Assembly: GCF_002909375.1 (NCBI RefSeq)
Contig: NZ_PPXD01000017.1
Coordinates: 1-64,000 of the forward strand
Origin: Cryobacterium zongtaii
GTDB lineage: Bacteria > Actinomycetota > Actinomycetes > Actinomycetales > Microbacteriaceae
DNA length: 64,000 bases
Direction: 5' to 3'
The notes under the pieces were generated by a model, which saw only the letters and a list, made by a program, of their open reading frames with translations, ran no database searches and was not told the origin of the DNA. Position numbers and translations under genes: made by a program. Positions 18,365 through 27,200 of the stretch are shown here, one piece after another; the stretch's first letter is position 1, and each line of letters opens with the position of its first letter.

Positions 18365-20806
18365 ACCGGCACCTGTGACCTTCTCCGTCCAGACCACGAG
18401 TCCCCGGCGGGCCGTCGGGGCACCGGTGCCGGGCGCGACCACCACCATCCCGTCCCGGTCGGTGCGCAGCACGGTGGTTCCCGCCGCGCCGAGGATGTCG
18501 AGCACCGACCTGGTGGGGTGTCCGTAGCCGTTGTCCGCACCGACCGATACGACTCCGATGCTCGCCTCGATCTCGGCGTAGAGGGCGGCACTCTGGTCGC
18601 GAGAACCGTGATGGGCGACCTTGACCACGTCGACGGCAGCGATCTGACCGGCGGCCATCAGCCCCTTTTGCGCCTCTTCGTCGAGGTCGCCGAGGAAAAG
18701 CGACCGGATGCCGCCGCCGTCGAACGCCATGCTGACGCTACCGGGGTTCCCGGTCTGCATGAAGGTCGAGCCGCGGATCGGCCACAGGATCTCCCAGGTC
18801 AGTGCGCCGAGGGCGCCGGTGTCGCCGCGGGCGGTTTCGCGTACGTCGGCCCCGCCGGCGGCGAGCCGGTCGAGCAGCGCCGCATCCTGGCTGGTCTCCG
18901 GCCGGCCCACCAGTGCGGTGTCCACCCGGCCGATCACCGCGGCCAGACCGCCGATGTGGTCCAGGTCGTAGTGGGTGAGGACCAGCAGATCGACCCTGTC
19001 GACGCCGAGGGTGTCCAGGCAGTCGGCCAGCAGCGCCGGGTCCGGGCCCACGTCGACGAGCGCGACCGACGCACCGTCACGCACGAGCACGGCATCGCCC
19101 TGGCCGATGTCGCAGGCGGCGATCTGCCAGGCCGGGGGAAAGACTGCGGCCCGGCCCAGCTCGTAGCCGACCGCGCCTCCGATCGCCCACCCGGCGACCA
19201 CGCAGACCAAGGTCCCGCTGACGGTCCGCACCAGCACTGCCACCCGGCCGGAGCCGCGGGCGGCAAGCAGAGTCAGCACGGCGACGGTACAGGCCACGAC
19301 GAGGACCACTCCGAACGGTCCACCCGGCCAGGGCAGGCTGTTGGCAGGCATACCGGCGGTCGTGGTCGCGACAGCGGCGATCCAGGTGGCCGGCAGCCAG
19401 GCCAGCCACACCAGCGGGGTCGCGAGAACGGGTGCCCAGGGCAGGAGCAGACAGGCGACCAGGCCGGCGACAGTGGCCACCGGCGCGGCGGGGGCTGCGA
19501 GCAGGTTTGCCGGCACCCCGTACATCGGGAGCGTCGGACTGAGCATGACCAGCACCGGCTGGCAGGCCAGCTGAGCGGCGATCGGGATCGAGAGTACCGC
19601 GGCGACGGGTGTGGGAAGCCAGCGTCTGAGCCGTCGGCTGAGCGGCCCTGCCAGCACCAGCAGCCCGAGGGTGGCCAGCACCGACAGCGCGAAGCCGTAA
19701 TTGCGGGCCAGCCAGGGATCGAAGATCAGCAGACACAGCGAGGCCATGGCCAGGGCAGGGAGTCCCCGCCCTGGCCGACCGAGCGAACCTGACAGCAGAA
19801 CGATGGTCGCCATGGTCGCGGCCCTCACCACGCTCGGTTCCGGAGTGACGAGCACCACGAAGCCGGCCAGCACGACCAGCCCGCAGACCAGCCGCCACAC
19901 CCGGCCGAGGCCCAGCGCGGCTGCTGCCACCAGGACGATGGCGAGCACAATGGCGCAATTGGCTCCGGACACCGCGGTGAGGTGGCTGAGCGAGCTCGTC
20001 TTCATGTCCTGGTCGAGGCTGTCATCCACCGCCGTGGTGTCGCCGATCGCCAGCCCGGGCAGCAGGCCGGCTCCATCACCGGGCAGCTCGGCGGACGCTG
20101 TCGCGAACCCCTCGCGAACGGCGTTCGCCCAGGCCAGCCACCACGGCGCGGGGTGAACCGGTTCCGGTGGGGCTCGCCCGAAGATCAGGACGGCGGCCGC
20201 GTCACCCGGCTCCGTTGCGCCGAGAGTGCCCGTCATCCGGATCCCAGCGCCGATGGCGGGGGTCTCAGCGGATGCCGGGGCGAATACGACGGCGGGCACC
20301 GACAGGCCGGTCCCGGCTGGGGAAGCCTCCCCCGTGCTCGCCTGACCGGGTGGCTCGCCGATGGAGGTGAGCGTGGCCCGGAACCGCATCTGCACCCCAC
20401 CCCCGATGGCCGACCGGCGACTCTGCGCCGGCGCCGACCAGACCGTGAGAACCACTGAGGCCTCGCCGTGTTCGGCTGCGACGGCGCGAACGGATTCGGG
20501 CAACCGCACCGGCGCCTGCACCGCGACGGACAGCCCGGCCAATGCGGCCGCAGCGCAGCACACGGCCAGGGTGGCCAGTACCGGGCGGACGCGCTCCACC
20601 AGGAAGCCCGCGCCACGTGCTCGCGACCCGGTCACGAGTGCACCAACGGTCAGCAGGATAGCGGCGGCCGCAGCCAGGCCGGCCACGAGGGCGGCATCCG
20701 TCGTCGTCGCCACCAGCAGCCCGGCCGACAACCAACATGCCATGGCCGGCAGCACCAGCCGCAGGTCCACACTGTTCCGGCTTCGGGTCATGCCGTCCTG
20801 GTTCAT
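18362..20806 (-). CDS. comEC: ComEC/Rec2 DNA-uptake channel protein
   Basis: 814-residue membrane protein. N-terminal helices and a DUF4131-like soluble part, then the Competence domain (GLAIGDTTAVDDSLDQDMKT; HLTAVSGANCAIVLAI) with many helices, and a C-terminal metallo-beta-lactamase-like domain (VLTHYDLDHIGGL; KVAHHGSRDQSAAL). In transforming bacteria it carries single-stranded DNA across the membrane. Its ATG overlaps the comEA stop as ATGA. Whether this organism is naturally competent is not shown; comEA-comEC-holA occurs widely in actinobacteria without known competence. Confidence 0.94.
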   Translation of the reverse strand: MNQDGMTRSRNSVDLRLVLPAMACWLSAGLLVATTTDAALVAGLAAAAAILLTVGALVTGSRARGAGFLVERVRPVLATLAVCCAAAALAGLSVAVQAPVRLPESVRAVAAEHGEASVVLTVWSAPAQSRRSAIGGGVQMRFRATLTSIGEPPGQASTGEASPAGTGLSVPAVVFAPASAETPAIGAGIRMTGTLGATEPGDAAAVLIFGRAPPEPVHPAPWWLAWANAVREGFATASAELPGDGAGLLPGLAIGDTTAVDDSLDQDMKTSSLSHLTAVSGANCAIVLAIVLVAAAALGLGRVWRLVCGLVVLAGFVVLVTPEPSVVRAATMATIVLLSGSLGRPGRGLPALAMASLCLLIFDPWLARNYGFALSVLATLGLLVLAGPLSRRLRRWLPTPVAAVLSIPIAAQLACQPVLVMLSPTLPMYGVPANLLAAPAAPVATVAGLVACLLLPWAPVLATPLVWLAWLPATWIAAVATTTAGMPANSLPWPGGPFGVVLVVACTVAVLTLLAARGSGRVAVLVRTVSGTLVCVVAGWAIGGAVGYELGRAAVFPPAWQIAACDIGQGDAVLVRDGASVALVDVGPDPALLADCLDTLGVDRVDLLVLTHYDLDHIGGLAAVIGRVDTALVGRPETSQDAALLDRLAAGGADVRETARGDTGALGALTWEILWPIRGSTFMQTGNPGSVSMAFDGGGIRSLFLGDLDEEAQKGLMAAGQIAAVDVVKVAHHGSRDQSAALYAEIEASIGVVSVGADNGYGHPTRSVLDILGAAGTTVLRTDRDGMVVVAPGTGAPTARRGLVVWTEKVTGAG

Positions 20807-21600
20807 ACGGTGATCAGGTCCGTGAGCGCGGCGAAGGTCTTCTCGCCGATCCCGGTCACATTGCGCAGGTCGTCGATGCTCGCGAATCTGCCCTCCGCCG
20901 CGCGGTAGTCGAGGATGTGCTGGGCCATAACCGGTCCGATCCGAGGCAGTGTGTCGAGGTCCGCCAACGTGGCCGTGTTGAGGTCGACTTTCGCCGCCGC
21001 ACCCCCGTTTCCGGTTCCCGGTGCGCCGCCGGGCGTCCCGGCGCCTCCGGCCTGCGCCCCGGCAGGCGGACCGGGCACGACCTCGCCGTGCGCCGGAACG
21101 TAGAGCTGCTCGCCGTCGGCGACGAGTCTGGCCAGATTGAGGCCGGCCTCGTCTGCGGTGGGCAGCAGACCGCCAGCGGCGGCGACCACGTCGATGACCC
21201 TGGCACCCTCGTGCACTTCGAAAAGACCGGGATGCGCGACGGCACCCAGCACGTGCACAAACACTCCGGGCGCTTCCGCTTCGCCGGTCGGCGCACCGGT
21301 GCCGCGCGGGTCGGCCTGTGCTTCCGGGGTCGCGCCGGTGGGCGGACCCGCTGTCTGGCTCGCAGTCGCGTCGTCCACCAGCGGGTCCGCGCCCGGATTC
21401 GCCGGTACCGCAACGCTGTGGCCGACCTGCCCGATGGCGGTCACGGTCACGCTGATGCCGAGCGCCGCGAGCAACAGGACGATGGCCGCGCCCACCCCGA
21501 CGCGTATCCGGGTGCGGCCGGGGCCGGCCGACAGGGCCCCTGGCCTCCCAGAGCGCGGGCGGGATGACGGCGTCAAACTGGCGAACGGGTCAAAATCCAT
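20803..21600 (-). CDS. comEA: ComEA-type helix-hairpin-helix DNA-binding protein
   Basis: 265 residues. Cytoplasmic N-terminus, one membrane helix near 31-55 (VGAAIVLLLAALGISVTVTA), an Ala/Pro/Gly-rich stretch, an SLBB domain (FVHVLGAVAHPGLFEVHEGARVI) near 125-180, and a double helix-hairpin-helix at the C-terminus (VDLNTATLADLDTLPRIGPV; RFASIDDLRNVTGIGEKTF). The SLBB-HhH order is typical of ComEA. It would present DNA to ComEC at the outer face of the membrane. Confidence 0.94.
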   Translation of the reverse strand: MDFDPFASLTPSSRPRSGRPGALSAGPGRTRIRVGVGAAIVLLLAALGISVTVTAIGQVGHSVAVPANPGADPLVDDATASQTAGPPTGATPEAQADPRGTGAPTGEAEAPGVFVHVLGAVAHPGLFEVHEGARVIDVVAAAGGLLPTADEAGLNLARLVADGEQLYVPAHGEVVPGPPAGAQAGGAGTPGGAPGTGNGGAAAKVDLNTATLADLDTLPRIGPVMAQHILDYRAAEGRFASIDDLRNVTGIGEKTFAALTDLITV

Positions 21601-21606
21601 GCGGAC

Positions 21607-21612
21607 AGGCTA
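21607..21612 (-). promoter_or_regulatory. candidate -10 element (TAGCCT) for comEA, leaderless
   Basis: TAGCCT on the reverse strand, exactly six bases from ATG 21600, with no Shine-Dalgarno between. Confidence 0.45.
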
Positions 21613-21739
21613 AACAGCGCCGCCGCTCGCACCGGTTCCGTGAGGAATCTGTGTCGGGGCGACTACCGGCCAGCCTGTGGAGGAACCCACCGCGGGGCGC
21701 CGGGGTTTTAGAGCCGGTCCGCGTTGTGGTGGTTACAGC

Positions 21740-21789
21740 GCTCCGCCCCGCGCACCGGCCCTCAGGGGAACCTGTGCGCGGGGCGGAGC
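21740..21789. repeat. perfect 15-bp inverted repeat between comEA and leuS
   Basis: Arms GCTCCGCCCCGCGCA (21740-21754) and TGCGCGGGGCGGAGC (21775-21789) enclose a 20-base loop. A second smaller hairpin (CCCGCCT / AGGCGGG) lies at 21794-21811. Both are downstream of leuS on its strand and may together end its transcript, although no T-run follows the larger stem. Confidence 0.8.
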
Positions 21790-21820
21790 CGGGCCCGCCT
21801 GTGGAGGCGGGGCGTGCGGC

Positions 21821-24433
21821 CTAAGCGGCGGGCTTGGTGACGATGCTCACCATCCGGGGCGCCCGCACGATCACCTTGATGATCTCGCGGTCGCCGATCG
21901 AACGGATCGCGGCGGCCGATGCACGGGCGAGGGCCTCGAGATCGTCGCTGCTGATCTTCGGGGAAACCTCGAGGCGGTCGCGCACCTTGCCGTCGACCTG
22001 CACCACCGCGGTCACCGACTCGGCGACCAGGAGGCTGCGGTCGGGCTTCCGCCACAGGGCGAGCGCGACGCACGGTTCGTAGCCGAGCCGCTCCCACATG
22101 TCTTCGGCCGTGTACGGGGAGAACAGGTTCAACGCCATCGCGGTGACCTCGGCGGCTTCGCGCACGGCGGCATCGGCCGGTCCGGCACCGGTATCGATCA
22201 CCTTGCGGGTCGCGTTGACGAGCTCCATCATTCGCGCCACGACGACGTTGAACTTGAACGACTCGATCAGCGAAGGGGCGTCGGCCAGGAACCGGTGGGT
22301 GACGCGGCGCAGGGCAACGTCCCCGGTCTTCCACTCCACATCCGGGGCGCTGGTGACGTCGCGCGCGACGCGCCAGGCACGGGCCAGGAACTTCGCCGAA
22401 CCGACCGGGGACACGTCGGCCCAGTCGATGTCGTCTTCGGGCGGGCCGGCGAACGCCATGGTCAACCGGACGGCGTCGACGCCGTACTTGTCGACCTCCT
22501 CCGTGAAATAGACCAGGTTGCCCTTGCTCTTGGACATCTTGGCACCGTCGAGGATGACCATGCCCTGGTTCAGCAGAGCCGTGAACGGTTCGGTGAAGGT
22601 GACGTAGCCGAGGTCGAAGAGCACCTTGGTGATGAAGCGGGCGTAGAGCAGATGCAGGATGGCGTGCTCGACGCCTCCGACGTACTGGTCGACGGGGGCC
22701 CACTTGTCGGCTTCCTTCGGGTCGAACGCCTTGGTGTCGTCGGTGGGGTTGAGGAAGCGCAGGAAATACCAGGAGCTGTCCACGAAGGTGTCCATGGTGT
22801 CGGCGTCGCGCTTGGCCGGGGTACCGTCAATCGGGTTCACGACGTTCACCCAGTCCGCGGCACCACCGAGCGGGGAGGTGCCCTTGGGCTTGAGGTCGAG
22901 GCCGTCAGTGGGCGGCAGCAGCACCGGCAGCTGGTCTTCAGGCACCGGGATCTCGGTGCCGTCTTCGCCGTGAATGATCGGGATCGGGGTTCCCCAGTAG
23001 CGCTGGCGGGAGATCAGCCAGTCGCGCAGGCGGTAGTTCTTGGCCGCCCGCCCGGTGCCGTCGGCGACGAGCTTGTCGATCATCCGCTTGATGGCGTTGG
23101 CCTTGGTGAGGCCGTTGAGGGCCCCGGAGTTGACCAGGCGGCCGTCGCCGGTGAGCGCGACGCCGGTCTGGGCGGGGTCGAGGGCGTCGGAGTCGAGGGA
23201 CGGCAGTTCTTCGGAGCCGTCCAGCATCCCCGGGGTGATCACCGGGATGACACCGGTGACCGGCGCCGTGGTGTCCACGACGACGCGTACCGGCAGGTCG
23301 AACCGCAGGGCGAAGTCGAGGTCGCGCTGGTCGTGGGCCGGAACCGACATCACGGCGCCGTGACCGTAGTCGGCCAGCACGTAGTCCGCGGCCCAGATCG
23401 GCAGGCGCTCACCGTTGGCGGGGTTGATCGCGTACCGTTCGAGGAAGACGCCGGTCTTCTCCCGGTCGGTGGCCTGGCGTTCGATCTCTGTGCTGTTCTG
23501 CACCTGCACCAGGTACGCCGCGAAGCGCTCGCGTACCTCGGGTGAGGCGTCGGCGACGAGGTCGGCGGCCAGGTCGGCGTCGGGGGCGACGACCATGAAC
23601 GTGGCACCGAAGAGGGTGTCCGGGCGGGTCGTGAAGACGCTGACCGGCTCCGCGCGACCTTCGATAGTGAAGTCGACGTCGGCGCCGATGGAGCGGCCGA
23701 TCCAGTTGCGCTGCATGTTCAGGACCTTGGCCGGCCAGGTGCCCTCGAGCTGGTTGAGGTCATCGAGCAAGCGGTCGGCGTAGTCGGTGATCTTGAAGTA
23801 CCACTGGGTGAGCTTCTTCTTCACCACGACGGCGCCGCTGCGTTCGCTGGTGCCGTCGGCGAGCACCTGCTCGTTGGCGAGCACGGTCTGGTCGATCGGG
23901 TCCCAGTTGACCCAGCTGTCCTTGCGGTAGGCCAGGCCCTTCTTGTACAGCTGCAGGAACAGCCACTGGTTCCACTTGTAGTACTCGGGGTCGCTGGTGT
24001 GCAGCTCGCGGGACCAGTCGAAGGATGCCGCGTAGAGCTTCATGCTCTTCTTCTGCTGCGCGATGTTGTCGTAGGTCCAGCCGCGCGGGTCGATGCCGCG
24101 CTTGATGGCGGCGTTCTCGGCGGGCAGGCCGAAGGAGTCCCAGCCGATCGGGTGCAGCACGTTGAAGCCCTGCTGGCGCCAGTAGCGAGCGACGATGTCG
24201 CCGAGCGCGTACACCTCGGCGTGGCCCATGTGCAGGTCGCCGGACGGGTACGGGAACATGTCCAGCACGTACTTGCGCGGCCGGGTGTCGTCGGGGTCGC
24301 TGGTGCGGAACGGCTCCAGCTCGTCCCAGATCGGCGCCCACTTCGCCTGGATGGCGGCGAAGTCGTAACCGTCTTCGTCCTCGGGGCCGTTGGACATGGT
24401 GTCGTGCTCGTGTGCCACGTGACTCTCATTCAT
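21821..24433 (-). CDS. leuS: leucyl-tRNA synthetase
   Basis: Class I aminoacyl-tRNA synthetase, 870 residues from ATG 24433. Visible: HIGH-type motif [13 protein letters not shown], the editing CP1 domain ([20 protein letters not shown]), [14 protein letters not shown], and KMSKS as [11 protein letters not shown], then the anticodon-binding and C-terminal domains. The start is uncertain: ATG 24397 would give 858 residues and begin just before conserved sequence ([20 protein letters not shown]), and TTG 24487 would give 888. None has a good Shine-Dalgarno. Confidence 0.97.
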   Translation of the reverse strand: MNESHVAHEHDTMSNGPEDEDGYDFAAIQAKWAPIWDELEPFRTSDPDDTRPRKYVLDMFPYPSGDLHMGHAEVYALGDIVARYWRQQGFNVLHPIGWDSFGLPAENAAIKRGIDPRGWTYDNIAQQKKSMKLYAASFDWSRELHTSDPEYYKWNQWLFLQLYKKGLAYRKDSWVNWDPIDQTVLANEQVLADGTSERSGAVVVKKKLTQWYFKITDYADRLLDDLNQLEGTWPAKVLNMQRNWIGRSIGADVDFTIEGRAEPVSVFTTRPDTLFGATFMVVAPDADLAADLVADASPEVRERFAAYLVQVQNSTEIERQATDREKTGVFLERYAINPANGERLPIWAADYVLADYGHGAVMSVPAHDQRDLDFALRFDLPVRVVVDTTAPVTGVIPVITPGMLDGSEELPSLDSDALDPAQTGVALTGDGRLVNSGALNGLTKANAIKRMIDKLVADGTGRAAKNYRLRDWLISRQRYWGTPIPIIHGEDGTEIPVPEDQLPVLLPPTDGLDLKPKGTSPLGGAADWVNVVNPIDGTPAKRDADTMDTFVDSSWYFLRFLNPTDDTKAFDPKEADKWAPVDQYVGGVEHAILHLLYARFITKVLFDLGYVTFTEPFTALLNQGMVILDGAKMSKSKGNLVYFTEEVDKYGVDAVRLTMAFAGPPEDDIDWADVSPVGSAKFLARAWRVARDVTSAPDVEWKTGDVALRRVTHRFLADAPSLIESFKFNVVVARMMELVNATRKVIDTGAGPADAAVREAAEVTAMALNLFSPYTAEDMWERLGYEPCVALALWRKPDRSLLVAESVTAVVQVDGKVRDRLEVSPKISSDDLEALARASAAAIRSIGDREIIKVIVRAPRMVSIVTKPAA

Positions 24434-24491
24434 TGTGGTGAGGTGGCGTTCTGCACAGCGGGTATGTACCCCGTTGGCGACGCCCAAGCTC

Positions 24492-26018
24492 CTAGGTTAC
24501 TAAACCCTGGCCATCCGCCGGGTCCGGCGCCGCGGCGGAGGCCAGGATCGCGCCGATCAGGGCCCTGGCTTTGATTCGGGTCTCCTCGATTTCCTCGTCG
24601 GCCACCGACAGAGCGGTGATCCCACCGCCGGTCCCGATGGAGGCGCCGGCCGGGCCGAGCACGATACTGCGGATGACCATGGCCAGATCGACGGCGCCGT
24701 CACAACCGAGGTAGCCGAACGCGCCGGCGTAGACGCCGCGCTCGCCGCCCTCGAGCCCCCGGAGGATACTCATGGCGCTGGTCTTGGGCGCCCCGGTCAT
24801 CGATCCGGCTGGGAAGCAGGCCTCGATGGCGTCGACCGGCGTCAGGCCGGGCGCGAGGCGCGCCTCGACCGTGCTGACCAGCTGATGCACGTGCGGGTAG
24901 CTTTCCACCTGCAGCAGCGACGTCACGGCGACAGTGCCGAGCGCGGCGACGCGGCCCAGGTCGTTGCGCATGAGGTCGACGATCATGAGGTTCTCCGCCC
25001 GCTCCTTGTCGCTGGCGAGCAGCTCCGAGGCCAGCATCCGGTCGGTTGCCGGGTCGAGGGACCGGGGCCTGGTGCCCTTGATGGGGCGGGTGCGCACCCT
25101 CCCCCGCGGGCTCACGGAGAGGAATTCCTCCGGCGAGGCGCTCAACAGCGCATGCGCGCCGAATCTGAGCAGACCGCCGTGGTGGCTCGGGCTCCCGACG
25201 CGCAGCGCGCTGTAGACATCGAGGGGGTCGAAGCGGCCGCTGACGGTGACTTCGTTGGTGAGGCAGAGCTGGTAGGCGTCGCCCGCCGCGATGCGCTCCT
25301 GACAGGCGCCGATCAGCCGGGTGTACTGCGCCCTGTCATGCCGCCAGCGCACCTCGGGCGGCGCGGCGGGTGTCTGCGGCCGGTGGGCCGCGACGGGTGC
25401 GCCAGCCAGCCGGGCGTCGAAACGGCGGGCGGTGTCGAGCAGCCAGTCCTCGACGTCGTTCCCCGGCTCCCCCGCCGCCGCGCGGGCCAGCAGCGTGACG
25501 GTGCGCGCAGCGTGGTCGAAGGCGATGGCTCGGTCCACACAAAGCAGCGCTGCGTCAGGCGCCGCGTCGGGCGCCGGGCCGACCGCGAGGCTGTCGGACG
25601 CCTCCCCCGACCTGACCAGTCCGTAGCCGAACCAGCCCACCCAGCCGAGCCGGAAACCGACGTCGTCCCTGGCGTCGGCTGAGGCTGCCTCGGCGCCAAC
25701 CGGTTCCGACCGAAGGAAGTCGAAGACGGTGCTGACCGACGTGACGGGTGCCGTAGCGGGGTCCATCGGCCGGGAGCAGGTTACGGTGCCGGCGCGGGCC
25801 GATGCAGTAACGAACCGCGAGCCGTGGTGCGCGGCGGCGAGGTAGCTCACCCCGGTGCTCGCGCCGGCCCCGGCATCCAGCCAGACGGCGTACGGCGACT
25901 CCGCGTACAGCAGGTCGAAGGCATCGGCAGGGTCAAGCCAGTGCGGCAGCGAAACCGAGCGCAACGCCTCTGAGTGCACCGGGAGGCCCCGGTCGGGGCG
26001 GCTGGAGGTGGTCGGCAC
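24492..26018 (-). CDS. pabB: aminodeoxychorismate synthase component I (PabB-like)
   Basis: 508-residue chorismate-binding enzyme. The C-terminal half shows [20 protein letters not shown], the motif [27 protein letters not shown] and [15 protein letters not shown]. The Lys in PIKGT separates aminodeoxychorismate synthases from anthranilate synthases, which have Ala there, so a folate role (4-amino-4-deoxychorismate from chorismate) is favoured. No PabA or PabC gene lies next to it. The N-terminus ([20 protein letters not shown]) is the usual lead-in domain. Start GTG 26018. Confidence 0.92.
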   Translation of the reverse strand: MPTTSSRPDRGLPVHSEALRSVSLPHWLDPADAFDLLYAESPYAVWLDAGAGASTGVSYLAAAHHGSRFVTASARAGTVTCSRPMDPATAPVTSVSTVFDFLRSEPVGAEAASADARDDVGFRLGWVGWFGYGLVRSGEASDSLAVGPAPDAAPDAALLCVDRAIAFDHAARTVTLLARAAAGEPGNDVEDWLLDTARRFDARLAGAPVAAHRPQTPAAPPEVRWRHDRAQYTRLIGACQERIAAGDAYQLCLTNEVTVSGRFDPLDVYSALRVGSPSHHGGLLRFGAHALLSASPEEFLSVSPRGRVRTRPIKGTRPRSLDPATDRMLASELLASDKERAENLMIVDLMRNDLGRVAALGTVAVTSLLQVESYPHVHQLVSTVEARLAPGLTPVDAIEACFPAGSMTGAPKTSAMSILRGLEGGERGVYAGAFGYLGCDGAVDLAMVIRSIVLGPAGASIGTGGGITALSVADEEIEETRIKARALIGAILASAAAPDPADGQGLVT

Positions 26019-26024
26019 CCGTCC

Positions 26025-26030
26025 AGCCTA
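26025..26030 (-). promoter_or_regulatory. candidate -10 element (TAGGCT) for pabB, leaderless
   Basis: TAGGCTGGACGG on the reverse strand runs directly into GTG 26018: the hexamer is exactly six bases from the start codon. Confidence 0.5.
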
Positions 26031-26065
26031 GGGTGCGGCAGGCCCTGGTCCCCGGGATGCGCGGG

Positions 26066-26437
26066 TCAACCGAGTCGCCAGGGGAAGATGCCGTGGGTGA
26101 CAACGGCCACGAGGAGTCCCCACAGGGTGCCGATGGCGAGGGCGACAACGATCCTCACGGTGCGCGGCTTGAGCCAGGCGATAAGCGCGAAGGGAACGGT
26201 CATGACCACGGCGGCGAAGATGCACGCGCGGACCGCGAGTCCGGCATCACTCGTATCGAGTCCGTAACCGCCACCGCTGCAGCCGCTGATCCCGCACCAT
26301 GAAATTCCGGCCACTGCGGCTGCCGGCAGGCTGATGAGGATGACCACGGGGACGGCCCACAGCAGGTGCAGTGCCTGGCGCGATTGCAACCCGTTGGTCA
26401 CATACCGGGACCGGCCGGAATTCCCGATTTTGGTCAC
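26066..26437 (-). CDS. small membrane protein of unknown function
   Basis: 123 residues from GTG 26437. Three likely membrane helices at about 22-47, 66-89 and 93-115, with a short Gly/Cys-rich loop (SWCGISGCSGGGYG) between the first two whose cysteines may pair. The C-terminus is very short. I recognise no family. It stands alone between pabB and the divergent dedA gene. The coding call rests on hydrophobic pattern and third-position GC; a non-coding alternative cannot be excluded. Confidence 0.6.
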   Translation of the reverse strand: MTKIGNSGRSRYVTNGLQSRQALHLLWAVPVVILISLPAAAVAGISWCGISGCSGGGYGLDTSDAGLAVRACIFAAVVMTVPFALIAWLKPRTVRIVVALAIGTLWGLLVAVVTHGIFPWRLG

Positions 26438-26534
26438 TGTTCAGTGTCGCGCTTCGCGGCCGGTCGTCACCAGGGCCCAGAACACGGGCCAGCACCGCCG
26501 ACGCGGCACACAACACGAGTTCGCAGACACGCTT

Positions 26535-26540
26535 TAGGCT
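26535..26540 (+). promoter_or_regulatory. candidate -10 element (TAGGCT) for dedA, leaderless
   Basis: TAGGCTGGCGGG is followed immediately by GTG 26547; the hexamer sits six bases from the start codon. Confidence 0.5.
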
Positions 26541-26546
26541 GGCGGG

Positions 26547-27200
26547 GTGAACGACGTACTCAACTGGATCCTGGATGCCGTGAGCGCCGTCGACCCCGTC
26601 GTGCGCACCCTTCTCGCGGGTGTGGGGATGCTCCTGGAAACCTCCGTGCTGATCGGGTTGGTCGTTCCCGGCGACACCATCGTGATCGTGGCCAGCACCG
26701 CGGTGGAGGGCCCCGTCGAATACATCGCCCTGGTGTTGGCGGTCATCCTGGGTGCGCTGGTCGGCGAGAGCATCGGCTTTTACCTGGGACGCCGGTTCGG
26801 ACCCTGGATCCGGCGCAGCTGGCTGGGCCGGCGGATCGGGGAGAAGAATTGGGCAGCCGCGGAGCGCTATCTCGCCCGGCGGGGCGGTATCGCCGTGTTC
26901 CTCTCGAGGTTCCTGCCGGTGCTGCACTCTGTCATCCCGCTCACCGTGGGCATGAGCACCATGCGGTACCGCACCTTCCTGACCTGGACCGTGCCCGCCT
27001 GTGTGCTCTGGACCGTGGCCTACGTGAGCGTCGGCGCCGCCGCGGCCGAGGGCTACCGCAGCATCTCAGACCAGTTGCACTTCGCGGGCTACCTCTTCGT
27101 CGGGGCGATCGCGGCGTTCGGTGTCGTCGTGGTCGTCATCAAACGGTGGCTGAAGCGCCGGGAAGCCCGGTTCATGGAGCGAGAGCTTCCCCCGGAGTAG
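26547..27200 (+). CDS. DedA family membrane protein
   Basis: 217 residues of the DedA/VTT family of membrane transporters or scramblases involved in lipid-carrier recycling and envelope homeostasis. Signatures: ETSVLIGLVVPGDTIVIVAS, GALVGESIGFYLGRRFG and FLSRFLPVLHSVIPLTVGMS, where the E/G-R-F-x-P motif lines the re-entrant loop. The substrate is not shown. Its last 29 bp overlap the 3' end of cydC on the other strand. Confidence 0.94.
   Translation: MNDVLNWILDAVSAVDPVVRTLLAGVGMLLETSVLIGLVVPGDTIVIVASTAVEGPVEYIALVLAVILGALVGESIGFYLGRRFGPWIRRSWLGRRIGEKNWAAAERYLARRGGIAVFLSRFLPVLHSVIPLTVGMSTMRYRTFLTWTVPACVLWTVAYVSVGAAAAEGYRSISDQLHFAGYLFVGAIAAFGVVVVVIKRWLKRREARFMERELPPE

Noticed and set aside
18308-19792. 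494-codon plus-strand frame over holA start and comEC
   Set aside because: Arg/Gly/His-rich shadow of comEC, no similarity to any family.
21677-23545. 622-codon open frame antisense to leuS
   Set aside because: No recognisable domain; leuS catalytic motifs are on the opposite strand across the whole span.
24434-24487. leuS start at TTG 24487
   Set aside because: An AGGAG-like string precedes it, but the added 18 residues do not resemble LeuRS N-termini and the next ATG is nearer the conserved start; left as an alternative only.
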